DNA from: CAWHQZ01 sp963831645
GTDB lineage: Bacteria > Pseudomonadota > Alphaproteobacteria > Rhizobiales > Aestuariivirgaceae
Assembly: GCA_963831645.1 (NCBI GenBank)
Contig: CAWHQZ010000017.1
Span: forward strand, 1-64,000
Reading direction: 5' to 3'
Length of the DNA: 64,000 nucleotides
The notes under the pieces were generated by a model. The model was not told the origin of the DNA. It saw only the letters and a program-made list of their open reading frames with translations, and did no database searches. Shown here in pieces: positions 24,857 through 33,090 of the stretch (positions are counted from its first letter, which is position 1; each line of letters starts with the position of its first letter). Position numbers and translations under genes: made by a program.

Positions 24857-25549
24857 GTGCAACAGCTCGAAGTAACCTTGCCGAGAGCCGAGCAAGGGCA
24901 GACGCTTGTTCAGGAAGCAAGTTCTTGCATTCCCGTCACGAGTTCCACGTTTTTTGAGTGCGACGAGCTGAGGGGCACGGTGTTGATGTTCCCTCGTAAT
25001 GCGGAAATCTTCGGCGAGGGTGAACCGGCAGACTACGTCTACAAGGTCCTCGATGGTGCAGTAAGGAGATACGCCCTCTTAAGCGACGGTCGGCGGCAAA
25101 TTTGTGGATTTTATCTGGCTGGGGAAACATTTGGACTGGAAGCCGATGAGACGCATTGCAGTTCTGCGGATGCGATCAGGGACACAAGGACTATTGTCAC
25201 GAAGCGCAGCAGACTATTGAGATGTGCGGAGCGTAACAGTGATATCGCATACCGGCTTTGGTCGATCACGGCTAGCGAGCTCCGGCGCTCCGAGCACCAT
25301 GCGGTGCTGCTGATGAAGCCCGCCCGTGAGAGGGTAGCGGGGTTTCTTCTCGACATGGCCCAGCGGCCGGCCAAAGACACCATTCAGCTCCCCATGCCCC
25401 GACAGGATATAGCTGACTACCTAGGCCTCACCATCGAAACAGTGTCCCGAAACCTGTCGCAACTTTCCGAAGCGCGCGTGATCGAGCTTGACGGTTCGCG
25501 CCGGATCACATTGCGAAACCGGCCGGCACTTTGCGAGCTCAATGGCTGA
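24857..25549 (+). CDS. Crp/FNR-family regulator, FixK type
   Basis: 230 aa from GTG 24857, chosen over upstream ATGs because AGGGAGGA lies 7 nt before it and the length then matches FixK proteins. The cNMP-like sensory fold spans residues about 35-140 (EIFGEGEPADYVYKVLDGAV, LLSDGRRQICGFYLAGETFG). A C-terminal winged HTH follows (PRQDIADYLGLTIETVSRNL) with the E-x2-SR contacts expected for TTGAT half-sites. The CxxC iron-sulfur cluster motif of FNR is not seen at the N-terminus, so it is FixK-like rather than directly oxygen-sensing. Its probable targets are the eight boxes in this window, and its input probably comes from the adjacent two-component system (inference). Confidence 0.85.
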   Translation: MQQLEVTLPRAEQGQTLVQEASSCIPVTSSTFFECDELRGTVLMFPRNAEIFGEGEPADYVYKVLDGAVRRYALLSDGRRQICGFYLAGETFGLEADETHCSSADAIRDTRTIVTKRSRLLRCAERNSDIAYRLWSITASELRRSEHHAVLLMKPARERVAGFLLDMAQRPAKDTIQLPMPRQDIADYLGLTIETVSRNLSQLSEARVIELDGSRRITLRNRPALCELNG

Positions 25550-25610
25550 CCGGATGGAGGGAAACTCGCTTGGTTCCGAGGCCGCGAGTGGCGCCAGCCA
25601 TTGAGCAATC

Positions 25611-25630
25611 AGGCGCCGCCGGCGGCGCCT
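25611..25630 (+). terminator. GC-rich perfect palindrome after FixK-like gene
   Basis: AGGCGCCGCCGGCGGCGCCT is a perfect 20-bp palindrome 62 bp past the stop codon. It could act as a terminator without a U-run. The rest of 25550-25878 shows no recognisable gene. Confidence 0.4.
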
Positions 25631-25878
25631 GACCGATTTGGAAGAGCAGAGACATGAGCCTGGCGCAGCTGATCCCCCTGGCGATCAACGTCAGCATGGG
25701 TAGTGAGCGAGTAGCTCGGCCGCTCCGAACCCCGGTAGGACGGAATATGGGCCCGGCCTTTGACGATGCGGCCAAAAGTCGTGCGAATCCCGCCGAGCAA
25801 CGACCCGGGGGTTAGAACTCCAAGCCTTGGGACATTTAAACGCGCCGCCGGCTCAGCATCGTCGACGGCCGAGCGTTG

Positions 25879-26397
25879 TCATTCATCCGCGGGTTCCAAT
25901 GCCATTTCCAGCTCGATCATGTCTCGCAGCGGAATGCCATTCGCTCCGATGGTTGGAAGCTGCGGCTTGTACCGTCGCACCTTCGCCATCGCGTCCCGGT
26001 GCATGGCCGCAATCCTGAACCCGCGCTTTTCGTAGAATCTCCGGGCGTCCAGATTGTCATTGGTCGTGAACACACGAATGCGGCGACAACCGTGTTCCTT
26101 CGCTTTCCTCTGCATGGCGGCGACAAGCGCACTCCCAATACCTTTGCTGCGCGTCAGACTGACCAGAACAACAATTTCGCAAGCATCGGCCACACGCTCA
26201 TAGCAGGCAAAGCCAAGGGTCTCGTCATGCCGGACTGCTTTGATGCCGTCCAGCCGATCAAGGTAAAAGAGCCCTGATGGCGAGACCACCGGTTCGCCGC
26301 CAAAGTACCGATCGGTGGCATCGCGCAGGAGCGCGAGGTCGGTTGCCTGAATGGCCATGATTTGCAGCTCTTGTTCCAAGGCGCGACGCCGATTCAT
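25879..26397 (-). CDS. GNAT N-acetyltransferase
   Basis: 172 aa. The GNAT core includes the acetyl-CoA loop SLTRSKGIGSALVAAMQRKA (R/Q-x2-G-x-G/A pattern), a preceding strand CEIVVLVSL, and the later VFTTNDNLDARRFYEKRGFR typical of the family. The target cannot be inferred. The longer ATG start is supported by a decayed relative of the N-terminus at 55.6 kb (QELRIIPTQTTDLALMRDA compared with QELQIMAIQATDLALLRDA here). It stands alone between the FixK-like gene and the RND operon. Confidence 0.8.
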   Translation of the reverse strand: MNRRRALEQELQIMAIQATDLALLRDATDRYFGGEPVVSPSGLFYLDRLDGIKAVRHDETLGFACYERVADACEIVVLVSLTRSKGIGSALVAAMQRKAKEHGCRRIRVFTTNDNLDARRFYEKRGFRIAAMHRDAMAKVRRYKPQLPTIGANGIPLRDMIELEMALEPADE

Positions 26398-26576
26398 TCG
26401 ATTGCCGTCGGTGCAGGATTGAAACGCCAGTGCAGTCGACGCAGCTTGCGATTGCGCCCTTCACTTTAGCAGGGGGGTTGCTTTCTCCCCGACAAAAACC
26501 CCTCTTCGCAAACCGCCGGTCCGGTTGCCATCTGGGACGGCGAAGCGAAGCGTACCTCCATGGAGCATGACAGCGT

Positions 26577-29500
26577 TCACGACGAGCCCTGATGCGGCAG
26601 CGGGGAGGCGGTTTTTGTCGATAGCGGGATCCGCTGCATGCGCGCGGTCCTGGGACCATTTTCGACGCTCGAACCTGCACAAACGTCAGCAGTCGATGCG
26701 ACGGCCAAAGGCATCGCGGCCGCATCGGAAAGTGACTGCTGGGCCGCCTGCAGGATTGCAGCTTCCGGCGATAGCGATGCAGGCTCCTCCCTGGGATGGG
26801 CCGGCGCTCGAACCCTGAAGGCGAGCGCATAGAGCGCCGGCAGGAAGGTAAGTGTGAGCAAGGTGGCCGCGATGAGCCCGCCCATCATGGCGATCGCCAT
26901 CGGCGCCCAGAACACCTCGCGGGCCAGCGGGATGAGCGCCAGCACCGCCGCAGCTGCCGTGAGCGTGATCGGCCGGAAGCGACGCACCGCAGCCTCGACG
27001 ATCGCCGTAAAGGCGTCGTGACCGGCCGCCATGTCCTGGCCGATCTGGTCGATCAGAATCACGCTGTTGCGCATGATGATGCCGGCGAGTGCGATTACTC
27101 CGAGGATCGCCACGAAACCGAACGCCGCCTGGAACAGGAGCAGCGCCATGGCGGCGCCGATGACGCCGAGAGGCCCTGTCGCCAGCACCAGCAGCGTCTT
27201 GCCGAGGCTCTGGAGCTGAACCATCAGGATGACGAGAATGACCAGCAGCATTACCGGCATCTTGGCGTTGATCGAGGCCTGGCTGGTCGCCGACTCTTCG
27301 ACGGCGCCCTGCAGCTCGATGCGGCAGCCCGCCGCGAGACCCTCACGCAGCGGCCGCAGCTTCGCGAAGACGGCGTTGGCTACGTCGGGCGACTGCACGT
27401 CGTCAGGCACGAGACCACGAACGGTGATCGAGGCAAGCCGGTCCCGGCGCCACTGAATGCCGGGCTCCAGGACCATTCTGGCAGTAGCCACCTGGCGCAG
27501 CGGCAACGATGTCCCGGCGGCCGTCTTGACGTAGACCTTGTCGAGCGCATCAAGGAGGCTGCGCGTGTTGGAAGGCTCGCGCAGTACGATCGCGATGGTC
27601 TCGTCCCCGTCGCGAAACTCCCCGATCTGGAAACCCGACAGGATCGCCTGCAGGGTGTGGCGCACGCCCTGGGATGTGACGCCGAGTGCGCGCGCCCGGT
27701 CCTGGTCGATCTCGAGCTTTAGGCTTGGCACCGGCTCCAGCCAATCATCGTGCACGTTGCTCACCGGCGGTGTTGCGCGCATGACCCGGGCCACCTCGCC
27801 GGCGAGCCGGCGCACCTCGTCGCGATCGGGGCCGGTGATGCGGATTTGCACCGCCCAGCCCACCGGCGGGCCGTTGAACAGCCGGTCGGCCTTGAAGCGC
27901 ACCTGCGGGAACTCTTCGGCCAGCGTCTCGCGCACCCGGAGGAGCGCCCGCTCGCGCGCCTCGATCGATTTCGTCATCAGCAGCAGCTGGGCGAAGTTCT
28001 GGTTCCTGAGCTGCTGGTCGAGCGGCAGGTAGAACCGCGGCGCTCCTTCGCCGATGAACGTCGCGACATAGGCGACGTCCGGATCGATCATTAGCCAGTG
28101 CTCGAGGCGTTTGGCCTCGCGTTCCGTCTCCTCGAATGAGGCGCCCTCGGGCAGCCACAGATCGACCAGGATCTCGGGCCGGTTGGAGGTCGGGAAGAAC
28201 TGTTGCGGAATGAGGGCGAAGCTCGCGATGCTGAGGCCGAGGGCTGCGAGCGTCAGGGCCACGACGGTGCGGCGCCGGCGCACGCACCACGCGACGAGTG
28301 CGCGGATTGCCCGGTAGGCGCGGCCGTCGAAGACGTCACGACGGATTTCTCCGTCGCTGCGGCGAGCCCTGAGCAGCCGGTAGCCCAGCCACGGGGCGAA
28401 GTAGACTGCAGCGACCCATGAAACCAGGAGGGCGATCCCTGTCACCCAGAAGAGTGTGCTTACGTACTCGCCGGCCTGGCTCTCGGCGAACCCGACGGGG
28501 ATGAACCCGGCCACGGTGATGAGCGTGCCGGTCAGCATCGGAAAGGCAGTCGACCGATAGGCGAACGTCGCTGCCGCGAGCTTGTTCAGGCCCTCTTGCA
28601 GCTTTCGCTCCATCATCTCGACTGCGATCATCGCGTCGTCGACCAGAAGTCCGAGCGAGATGATGAGCGCGCCGAGCGAGATGCGATGGAGATCGATGCC
28701 CATGAGCGACATGACGAAGAACGTCGCGGCCAGCACCAGCGGGATGGTCAGGGCGACCACCATGCCGGCCCGCCAGCCGAGTGCCAGTAGCGCGACGACC
28801 AGCACGATGAAGATCGCCTCGCCCAGCGCCTCCAGGAACTCGTGGATCGACTTGCTGACGACCTGCGCCTGATCGGAGACCTTCCGCAGCTCGACACCCA
28901 CTGGAAGCCCGGCCTCGATCTCCTTCAGGGCCTGGCCCACGGCGGCGCCGACCTCGGTCACCTTGGCGCCGAGCGCCATCGTCGTGCCGAGCAGCACAGC
29001 CTCCTGGCCCTGGTAGCGCGTCTTGGCGGAGGGCGGATCCTCGAGGCCCCTCCTGATCTCGGCGATGTCGCGCAGGCGGAACGTGTTCGCTCCCGCACGA
29101 AGCCTCAGCTCACGGACGTCCTCGAGCGACTTGAGCCCGCCATCGACATCGATACGCACCGACCTGTCGGTGGTCTCGACTTTACCGGCAGGATCCTGGG
29201 CATTCTGGCCATCGAAGGCCGTCTCGATATCGAGTGCAGTCAGACCGCGCTCGGCGAGGGCGGCCGAGGAAATGTCGATGAAGATACGCTCGCCCTGCAG
29301 TCCCAGGAGGTCGACCTTGGCGACCCCGGGAACGCGCAGCAGGATGTCGCGCGCGTCCTTCGCGAAGGTCTTGAGCTCAGGATAGCTGTAGCCCTGGCCG
29401 GTGACAGCGTAGAGCGAGATATAGGTATCGCCGAACTCGTCGTTGAAGAAGGGGCCGAGCACGCCTTCGGGGAGGCTCTGGCGGATGTCGCCGACTTTCT

Positions 29501-29894
29501 TGCGCGCCTGGTAGAAGGCGTCCGCGACGGCCTCACCGCGCATGGCGCCCTTGAGATTGACAAAAATGTTGGCGAAGCCCGCCCGCGTGTAGGAGCGAAC
29601 GAAGTCGAGTCCCGGCGTCTCCTGGAGCTTGCGCTCGATCTTGTCGACCACTTGGTCCTGCATCTCTTCCACCGATGCGCCGGACCACAGGACTTGCACG
29701 ACCATTACGCGGAAAGTGAAGTCAGGATCTTCCTTCTGGCCGATGCGGAGCAGCGAATAGGCGCCGGCCGCAAGCAGCAACACGAGAATGAACGCCGTGA
29801 AGTTGCCATGAGCGATCGCCCAGGCCGACAGGTTGAAGCCTGCCGTTTTCGAGTCCTTGGCGGAATTGGCGGCGCTGTCGTTGTCGGCGGTCAT
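26577..29894 (-). CDS. RND efflux permease (HAE-1/AcrB type)
   Basis: 1105 aa, uninterrupted. The first helix follows a 25-residue cytoplasmic start (FTAFILVLLLAAGAYSLL). Two periplasmic porter loops alternate with 12 helices, including GALIISLGLLVDDAMIAVEM, the helix-4 segment with the proton-relay acidic pair, and the second half GVIALAGIIMRNSVILIDQI. It would exchange protons for drugs, solvents or metabolites. The C-terminus extends about 60 residues beyond the usual end with a low-complexity A/S/P-rich tail (LSPEAAILQAAQQSLSDAAA), which is atypical. The gene follows its adaptor by 17 bp. No outer-membrane factor is encoded nearby. Confidence 0.9.
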   Translation of the reverse strand: MTADNDSAANSAKDSKTAGFNLSAWAIAHGNFTAFILVLLLAAGAYSLLRIGQKEDPDFTFRVMVVQVLWSGASVEEMQDQVVDKIERKLQETPGLDFVRSYTRAGFANIFVNLKGAMRGEAVADAFYQARKKVGDIRQSLPEGVLGPFFNDEFGDTYISLYAVTGQGYSYPELKTFAKDARDILLRVPGVAKVDLLGLQGERIFIDISSAALAERGLTALDIETAFDGQNAQDPAGKVETTDRSVRIDVDGGLKSLEDVRELRLRAGANTFRLRDIAEIRRGLEDPPSAKTRYQGQEAVLLGTTMALGAKVTEVGAAVGQALKEIEAGLPVGVELRKVSDQAQVVSKSIHEFLEALGEAIFIVLVVALLALGWRAGMVVALTIPLVLAATFFVMSLMGIDLHRISLGALIISLGLLVDDAMIAVEMMERKLQEGLNKLAAATFAYRSTAFPMLTGTLITVAGFIPVGFAESQAGEYVSTLFWVTGIALLVSWVAAVYFAPWLGYRLLRARRSDGEIRRDVFDGRAYRAIRALVAWCVRRRRTVVALTLAALGLSIASFALIPQQFFPTSNRPEILVDLWLPEGASFEETEREAKRLEHWLMIDPDVAYVATFIGEGAPRFYLPLDQQLRNQNFAQLLLMTKSIEARERALLRVRETLAEEFPQVRFKADRLFNGPPVGWAVQIRITGPDRDEVRRLAGEVARVMRATPPVSNVHDDWLEPVPSLKLEIDQDRARALGVTSQGVRHTLQAILSGFQIGEFRDGDETIAIVLREPSNTRSLLDALDKVYVKTAAGTSLPLRQVATARMVLEPGIQWRRDRLASITVRGLVPDDVQSPDVANAVFAKLRPLREGLAAGCRIELQGAVEESATSQASINAKMPVMLLVILVILMVQLQSLGKTLLVLATGPLGVIGAAMALLLFQAAFGFVAILGVIALAGIIMRNSVILIDQIGQDMAAGHDAFTAIVEAAVRRFRPITLTAAAAVLALIPLAREVFWAPMAIAMMGGLIAATLLTLTFLPALYALAFRVRAPAHPREEPASLSPEAAILQAAQQSLSDAAAMPLAVASTADVCAGSSVENGPRTARMQRIPLSTKTASPLPHQGSS

Positions 29895-29911
29895 ATGCGG
29901 ATTCCATGCCC

Positions 29912-30997
29912 TCAGCTGGCGTTGGGAGCCCGCGCCAGCCGATATTCGCCGTCAAATTTGACCCGCATGCCGTCGCGAAGGAACTGTACGCCGGCGCTCA
30001 CCACCATGTCGCCGACGCGCAAGCCGCGGGTTATGCCGACACCGCCTTCGGTCGGCCGGCCGAGCGCGACCTCGGTTTTGCGCACGATATTGCTCGCCGG
30101 ATCTACGACGAACACCACCGATCCACCGTCGATTTCGGTCACTGCCGCGAGCGGCACCACGACGGGATCTGTCTCGTCCTCGACCGTGATCGTGACCGAT
30201 GCGGTCATCCCCAGCCGCATGGTCGGAGGTGGCTTGGGCACGGCGATCCGCACCGCATAGGTGCGCGATGCCGGATCTGCCTGTCCGGCGATTTCACGAA
30301 TGCGTCCCCCGAAGCTGTCGCCCGGAGCGGCCCAGAGTTTAACCTGGGCGCTGTGTCCGGCCGACAGGCGGCCGGCTTCCTGCTCGGGGACTGCTATGGC
30401 GATCTCGGTCTCTCCTTCGACGGCGAGCGTCATGACCGGTTCCCCAGCGCTTACGACCTGTCCCGGCTCGGCAGTGACCGAGGTGACGGTGCCGGCCGAG
30501 TTGGCTATGAGCGTCGCATAGCCGACGGCGTTCGAGGCCTGGCGCAGCTGTGCCTCGGCTGTGTCGAGAGCCGAGGTGGCTGCATCCATTTCGTTCTTCC
30601 TGACGTCGAAGGCCGCCTTGGCAATGAATCCTTTTTTCAAGAGCTGCGCGCCGCGATCGAGCTCGTCGCTCGCCACGGCGCGGCGGGTGAGGGTTGCATC
30701 GCGCTGGGCCTCGGCGCTTCGCTTCGCGAGCTCAAGATCGGTATCGTCCAGCCGGGCAATCACCTGGCCTGCCTCGACGCGGTCGCCGATGTTGACGCGG
30801 CGGTCCACGATCTTGCCGTCGACACGGAAGCCAATAGAGCTTTCGATGCGCGGTCTGACGACCCCGGAGTAGGTGAGCGCCCGCTCAGGCGAGGCGCGTT
30901 CCAAGACCGCGACCCTGACCGGCCGGACGTCCTCCGGGGTCACTGCGGCTTCGCCCTTGCATCCGGCGAGCCCCGCGGCCAGCGCCGTCAGGATCAA
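29912..30997 (-). CDS. RND periplasmic adaptor (membrane fusion lipoprotein)
   Basis: 361 aa from a TTG. Lipoprotein signal with lipobox LAGC about 12 residues in, then PVRVAVLERASPERALTYSG, barrel-sandwich halves (GFRVDGKIVDRRVNIGDRVE and LIANSAGTVTSVTAEPGQVV), a short coiled coil between them and the beta-barrel domain. It pairs with the permease 17 bp downstream. The start is slightly unusual: the signal is short and no strong ribosome site is visible before the TTG, so a few N-terminal residues may be missing or the region just upstream mutated. Confidence 0.85.
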   Translation of the reverse strand: MILTALAAGLAGCKGEAAVTPEDVRPVRVAVLERASPERALTYSGVVRPRIESSIGFRVDGKIVDRRVNIGDRVEAGQVIARLDDTDLELAKRSAEAQRDATLTRRAVASDELDRGAQLLKKGFIAKAAFDVRKNEMDAATSALDTAEAQLRQASNAVGYATLIANSAGTVTSVTAEPGQVVSAGEPVMTLAVEGETEIAIAVPEQEAGRLSAGHSAQVKLWAAPGDSFGGRIREIAGQADPASRTYAVRIAVPKPPPTMRLGMTASVTITVEDETDPVVVPLAAVTEIDGGSVVFVVDPASNIVRKTEVALGRPTEGGVGITRGLRVGDMVVSAGVQFLRDGMRVKFDGEYRLARAPNAS

Positions 30998-31097
30998 TAG
31001 GAGATCTTAATATTGCCTGATGATAATCGAAACTTATTATTCGCCAGATGCATGGCAACTCACTCCTGTGTTTACGGAAGCCTCAGGTTTCACTCCG

Positions 31098-31715
31098 CTA
31101 TTTCAGAGCACTGATGATGAAGTCGGCAAGTTCCGACGGCGTGGGCTTTTCCGGATCGTCGATGCATTGCGCCAGCATCACCGGATGACGCAGCACTGCC
31201 ATGGAAGCGGTGACGCACTCGGCTGCCCGCTTGGTGTCCTGGGACCGGAACTCGCCTGCGGCGATGCCGTCGGCGATGATGGTCGCCACCAGATCGGAGA
31301 CGCGGTGCACGTGGGCCCGAATCGCCGTCCATCGCTCCTGGAGCGCCACGATCACCATCTCATGGACCTTTTTCTGGTCGATGAAGGCTTCCATCGATCG
31401 GCGGTTGAGCTCGATAATGAGCCTCCTAAGGCGATCGGAAGCCGGCAGCCGAAGACGCGCGATGCCCACCAGCGCCTCTTCGTCCTCGGCGATGATGCGC
31501 TCGCAGATGGCGTTGTTGATGTCGGATTTTGAGGCGAAGAAGCGATAGACGTTGGCCGGTGACATCCGGCAGGCATCGGCGATGTCGGCTACCGTGGTCT
31601 TGGAATAGCCGTAGACCCGGAACAGCCGTTCGGCTTCCGCGAGGATGCGTTTTCGCGTCTCGAGAGCCTCGAGCGACAATGCCGCCAGTTTCGCCGTCTG
31701 TTCACCAGGTGCCAT
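31098..31715 (-). CDS. TetR-family repressor of the RND operon
   Basis: 205 aa from MAPGEQTAKLAALSLEALET; an ATG 42 nt upstream is less likely. N-terminal HTH: RILAEAERLFRVYGYSKTTV, ADIADACRMSPANVYRFFAS. The C-terminal all-helical ligand domain is of the AcrR type. It is directly upstream of the adaptor on the same strand (100-bp gap), the usual place for a local repressor of RND pumps. The 160-bp divergent space to the GlxA-type regulator contains AT-rich gattattatcttttatcatc (imperfect inverted repeat), a possible operator. Confidence 0.85.
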   Translation of the reverse strand: MAPGEQTAKLAALSLEALETRKRILAEAERLFRVYGYSKTTVADIADACRMSPANVYRFFASKSDINNAICERIIAEDEEALVGIARLRLPASDRLRRLIIELNRRSMEAFIDQKKVHEMVIVALQERWTAIRAHVHRVSDLVATIIADGIAAGEFRSQDTKRAAECVTASMAVLRHPVMLAQCIDDPEKPTPSELADFIISALK

Positions 31716-31875
31716 GGCTGTACACGAGTGACGATTATTATCTTTTATCATCTGCATCTACGCTTGGTTGCACAGTATGTCAAGGGCCTGACCACGGTGA
31801 TTCCAGACGCCCCGCCGCGACTTGCGATACATTCGGCGCAGCCAATGGTCGTGAAGCGCCAGCTTTGATGCGCCG

Positions 31876-32853
31876 ATGAGAGTCGCCACAAAAACTCCCG
31901 CGCACGGGTCAGCCCTGCGGCGCTTCGCCATCTTGGCGTTCCCGCATTTCCCAATGATGGCGTTCAGCGCCATTGTTGAGCCTCTCCGGGCTGCCAATAC
32001 CCTGGCCGAGCAGCGGCTCTATGAGTGGATCGTCGTCGCACCTGGCGCGGACGACATCGTCGCGTCGAACGGAATTGCCATCAGGCCGCACTATACGGTC
32101 GAGGACGCGCCGTCGGCGGACTACGTGGTGGTCTGCTCCGGCGGCGACGCGGACCGCCTGACGGCGCGTCAGCCGTTGACATGGATCAGACGGAACCTGC
32201 GCAGGGGAGCGCACATCGGAAGCGTGGCTGACGGCGCGTTCTACCTCGCGAGGGCCGGCCTCCTAGACGGCCATGAGTGTACGTTGCACTGGCAGAGCCA
32301 GCCGGCCTTCGTCGAAGCCTTCCCGCACCTCTCGCTGGTGAGGAAAATTTATGTCATCGACCGCAACCGCTTCACCTCGGCCGGCGGCATCGGCGCCCTC
32401 GACATGATGCTCGACATCATTGGCCGTCACCATGGCGAGAACCTCTCGCGGCAGGTCGCGGAATGGTTCGTACACGACCGGATCCGGGCTACTGCAGATC
32501 GCGAGCGGCTGCAATTGCGGCTGCGCACCGGAATTCGCAACGATCTGGTCCTCGACTGCGTATCGCTCATGGAACGTTCCCTCGAACAAGCCGAGCCGGT
32601 CGCGGTCATTGCCGGCCGGCTCGGCGTTTCGGTCGGCAGACTGGAGCGGGCGTTCAGTGCGGAACTTGGATCGGGGCCCTCCGAGTACCTGCGTCTCATG
32701 CGAATGGAGCGGGCCCGCGATCTGCTCGAGCACTCCTCGATGTCGGTTCGCGAGATCGGCCTGGTCTGCGGTTACGCGAGCTTCTCGGCGTTCGTCAGGG
32801 CGTTTCGCAGGACCTATTTCAAGACGCCCAAAAAACTGCGCATGTCATCCTAG
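31876..32853 (+). CDS. GlxA-type AraC regulator with DJ-1/PfpI domain
   Basis: 325 aa. N-terminal DJ-1/PfpI (class I glutamine amidotransferase-like) domain, residues about 18-190 (FAILAFPHFPMMAFSAIVEP, DYVVVCSGGDADRL, GAHIGSVADGAFYLARAGLL), in which the usual nucleophile Cys after GS is replaced by Val-Ala, so it is a ligand sensor rather than an enzyme. C-terminal AraC HTH pair: AVIAGRLGVSVGRLERAF and SVREIGLVCGYASFSAFVRA. Relatives regulate catabolism of carnitine, choline, arginine and similar nitrogen compounds. It probably controls the co-oriented catabolic genes at 33.1-37.8 kb. Confidence 0.85.
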   Translation: MRVATKTPAHGSALRRFAILAFPHFPMMAFSAIVEPLRAANTLAEQRLYEWIVVAPGADDIVASNGIAIRPHYTVEDAPSADYVVVCSGGDADRLTARQPLTWIRRNLRRGAHIGSVADGAFYLARAGLLDGHECTLHWQSQPAFVEAFPHLSLVRKIYVIDRNRFTSAGGIGALDMMLDIIGRHHGENLSRQVAEWFVHDRIRATADRERLQLRLRTGIRNDLVLDCVSLMERSLEQAEPVAVIAGRLGVSVGRLERAFSAELGSGPSEYLRLMRMERARDLLEHSSMSVREIGLVCGYASFSAFVRAFRRTYFKTPKKLRMSS

Positions 32854-32941
32854 CGCCGTTTCCGGCGAAGTGGAATCAGCCCCAGGTTGTTGCCCGAGGG
32901 CAGGCTTCGCCGATAAGAAACTGCGCCAGATTCAAATGCTG

Positions 32942-32989
32942 GAGCACGTTCTCATCGGAAAAGTGTGTACACTTTTCCGGAACGTGCTC
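32942..32989. repeat. Large intergenic palindrome (hyphomicrobial REP-like element)
   Basis: Outer arms GAGCACGTTC (32942-32951) and GAACGTGCTC (32980-32989) enclose inner arms CGGAAAAGTGT (32956-32966) and ACACTTTTCCG (32969-32979); a tcat bulge interrupts the left side. Similar GAGCA...CGGAAAA-N-TTTTCCG...TGCTC palindromes are widespread between genes in Hyphomicrobiales. It lies between the regulator and the DddP-like gene and may act as a terminator or mobile palindromic unit. Confidence 0.7.
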
Positions 32990-33090
32990 TGGAACTTCGG
33001 TTCCGGCACATTGCGGGCCCATTCCTGCACATCGCGGCCCGATCGTGTGGCGCAGCATTCCTGCCGTCTCGAAGCAGGCGGGAGCGTTGC

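Noticed and set aside
28842..30260. 472-aa plus-strand open frame
   Set aside because: Antisense to the RND permease and adaptor, whose families are unambiguous.
32965..33090. Longer N-terminus for the DddP-like protein
   Set aside because: It would begin inside the intergenic palindrome and lacks similarity; ATG 33091 has a ribosome site.
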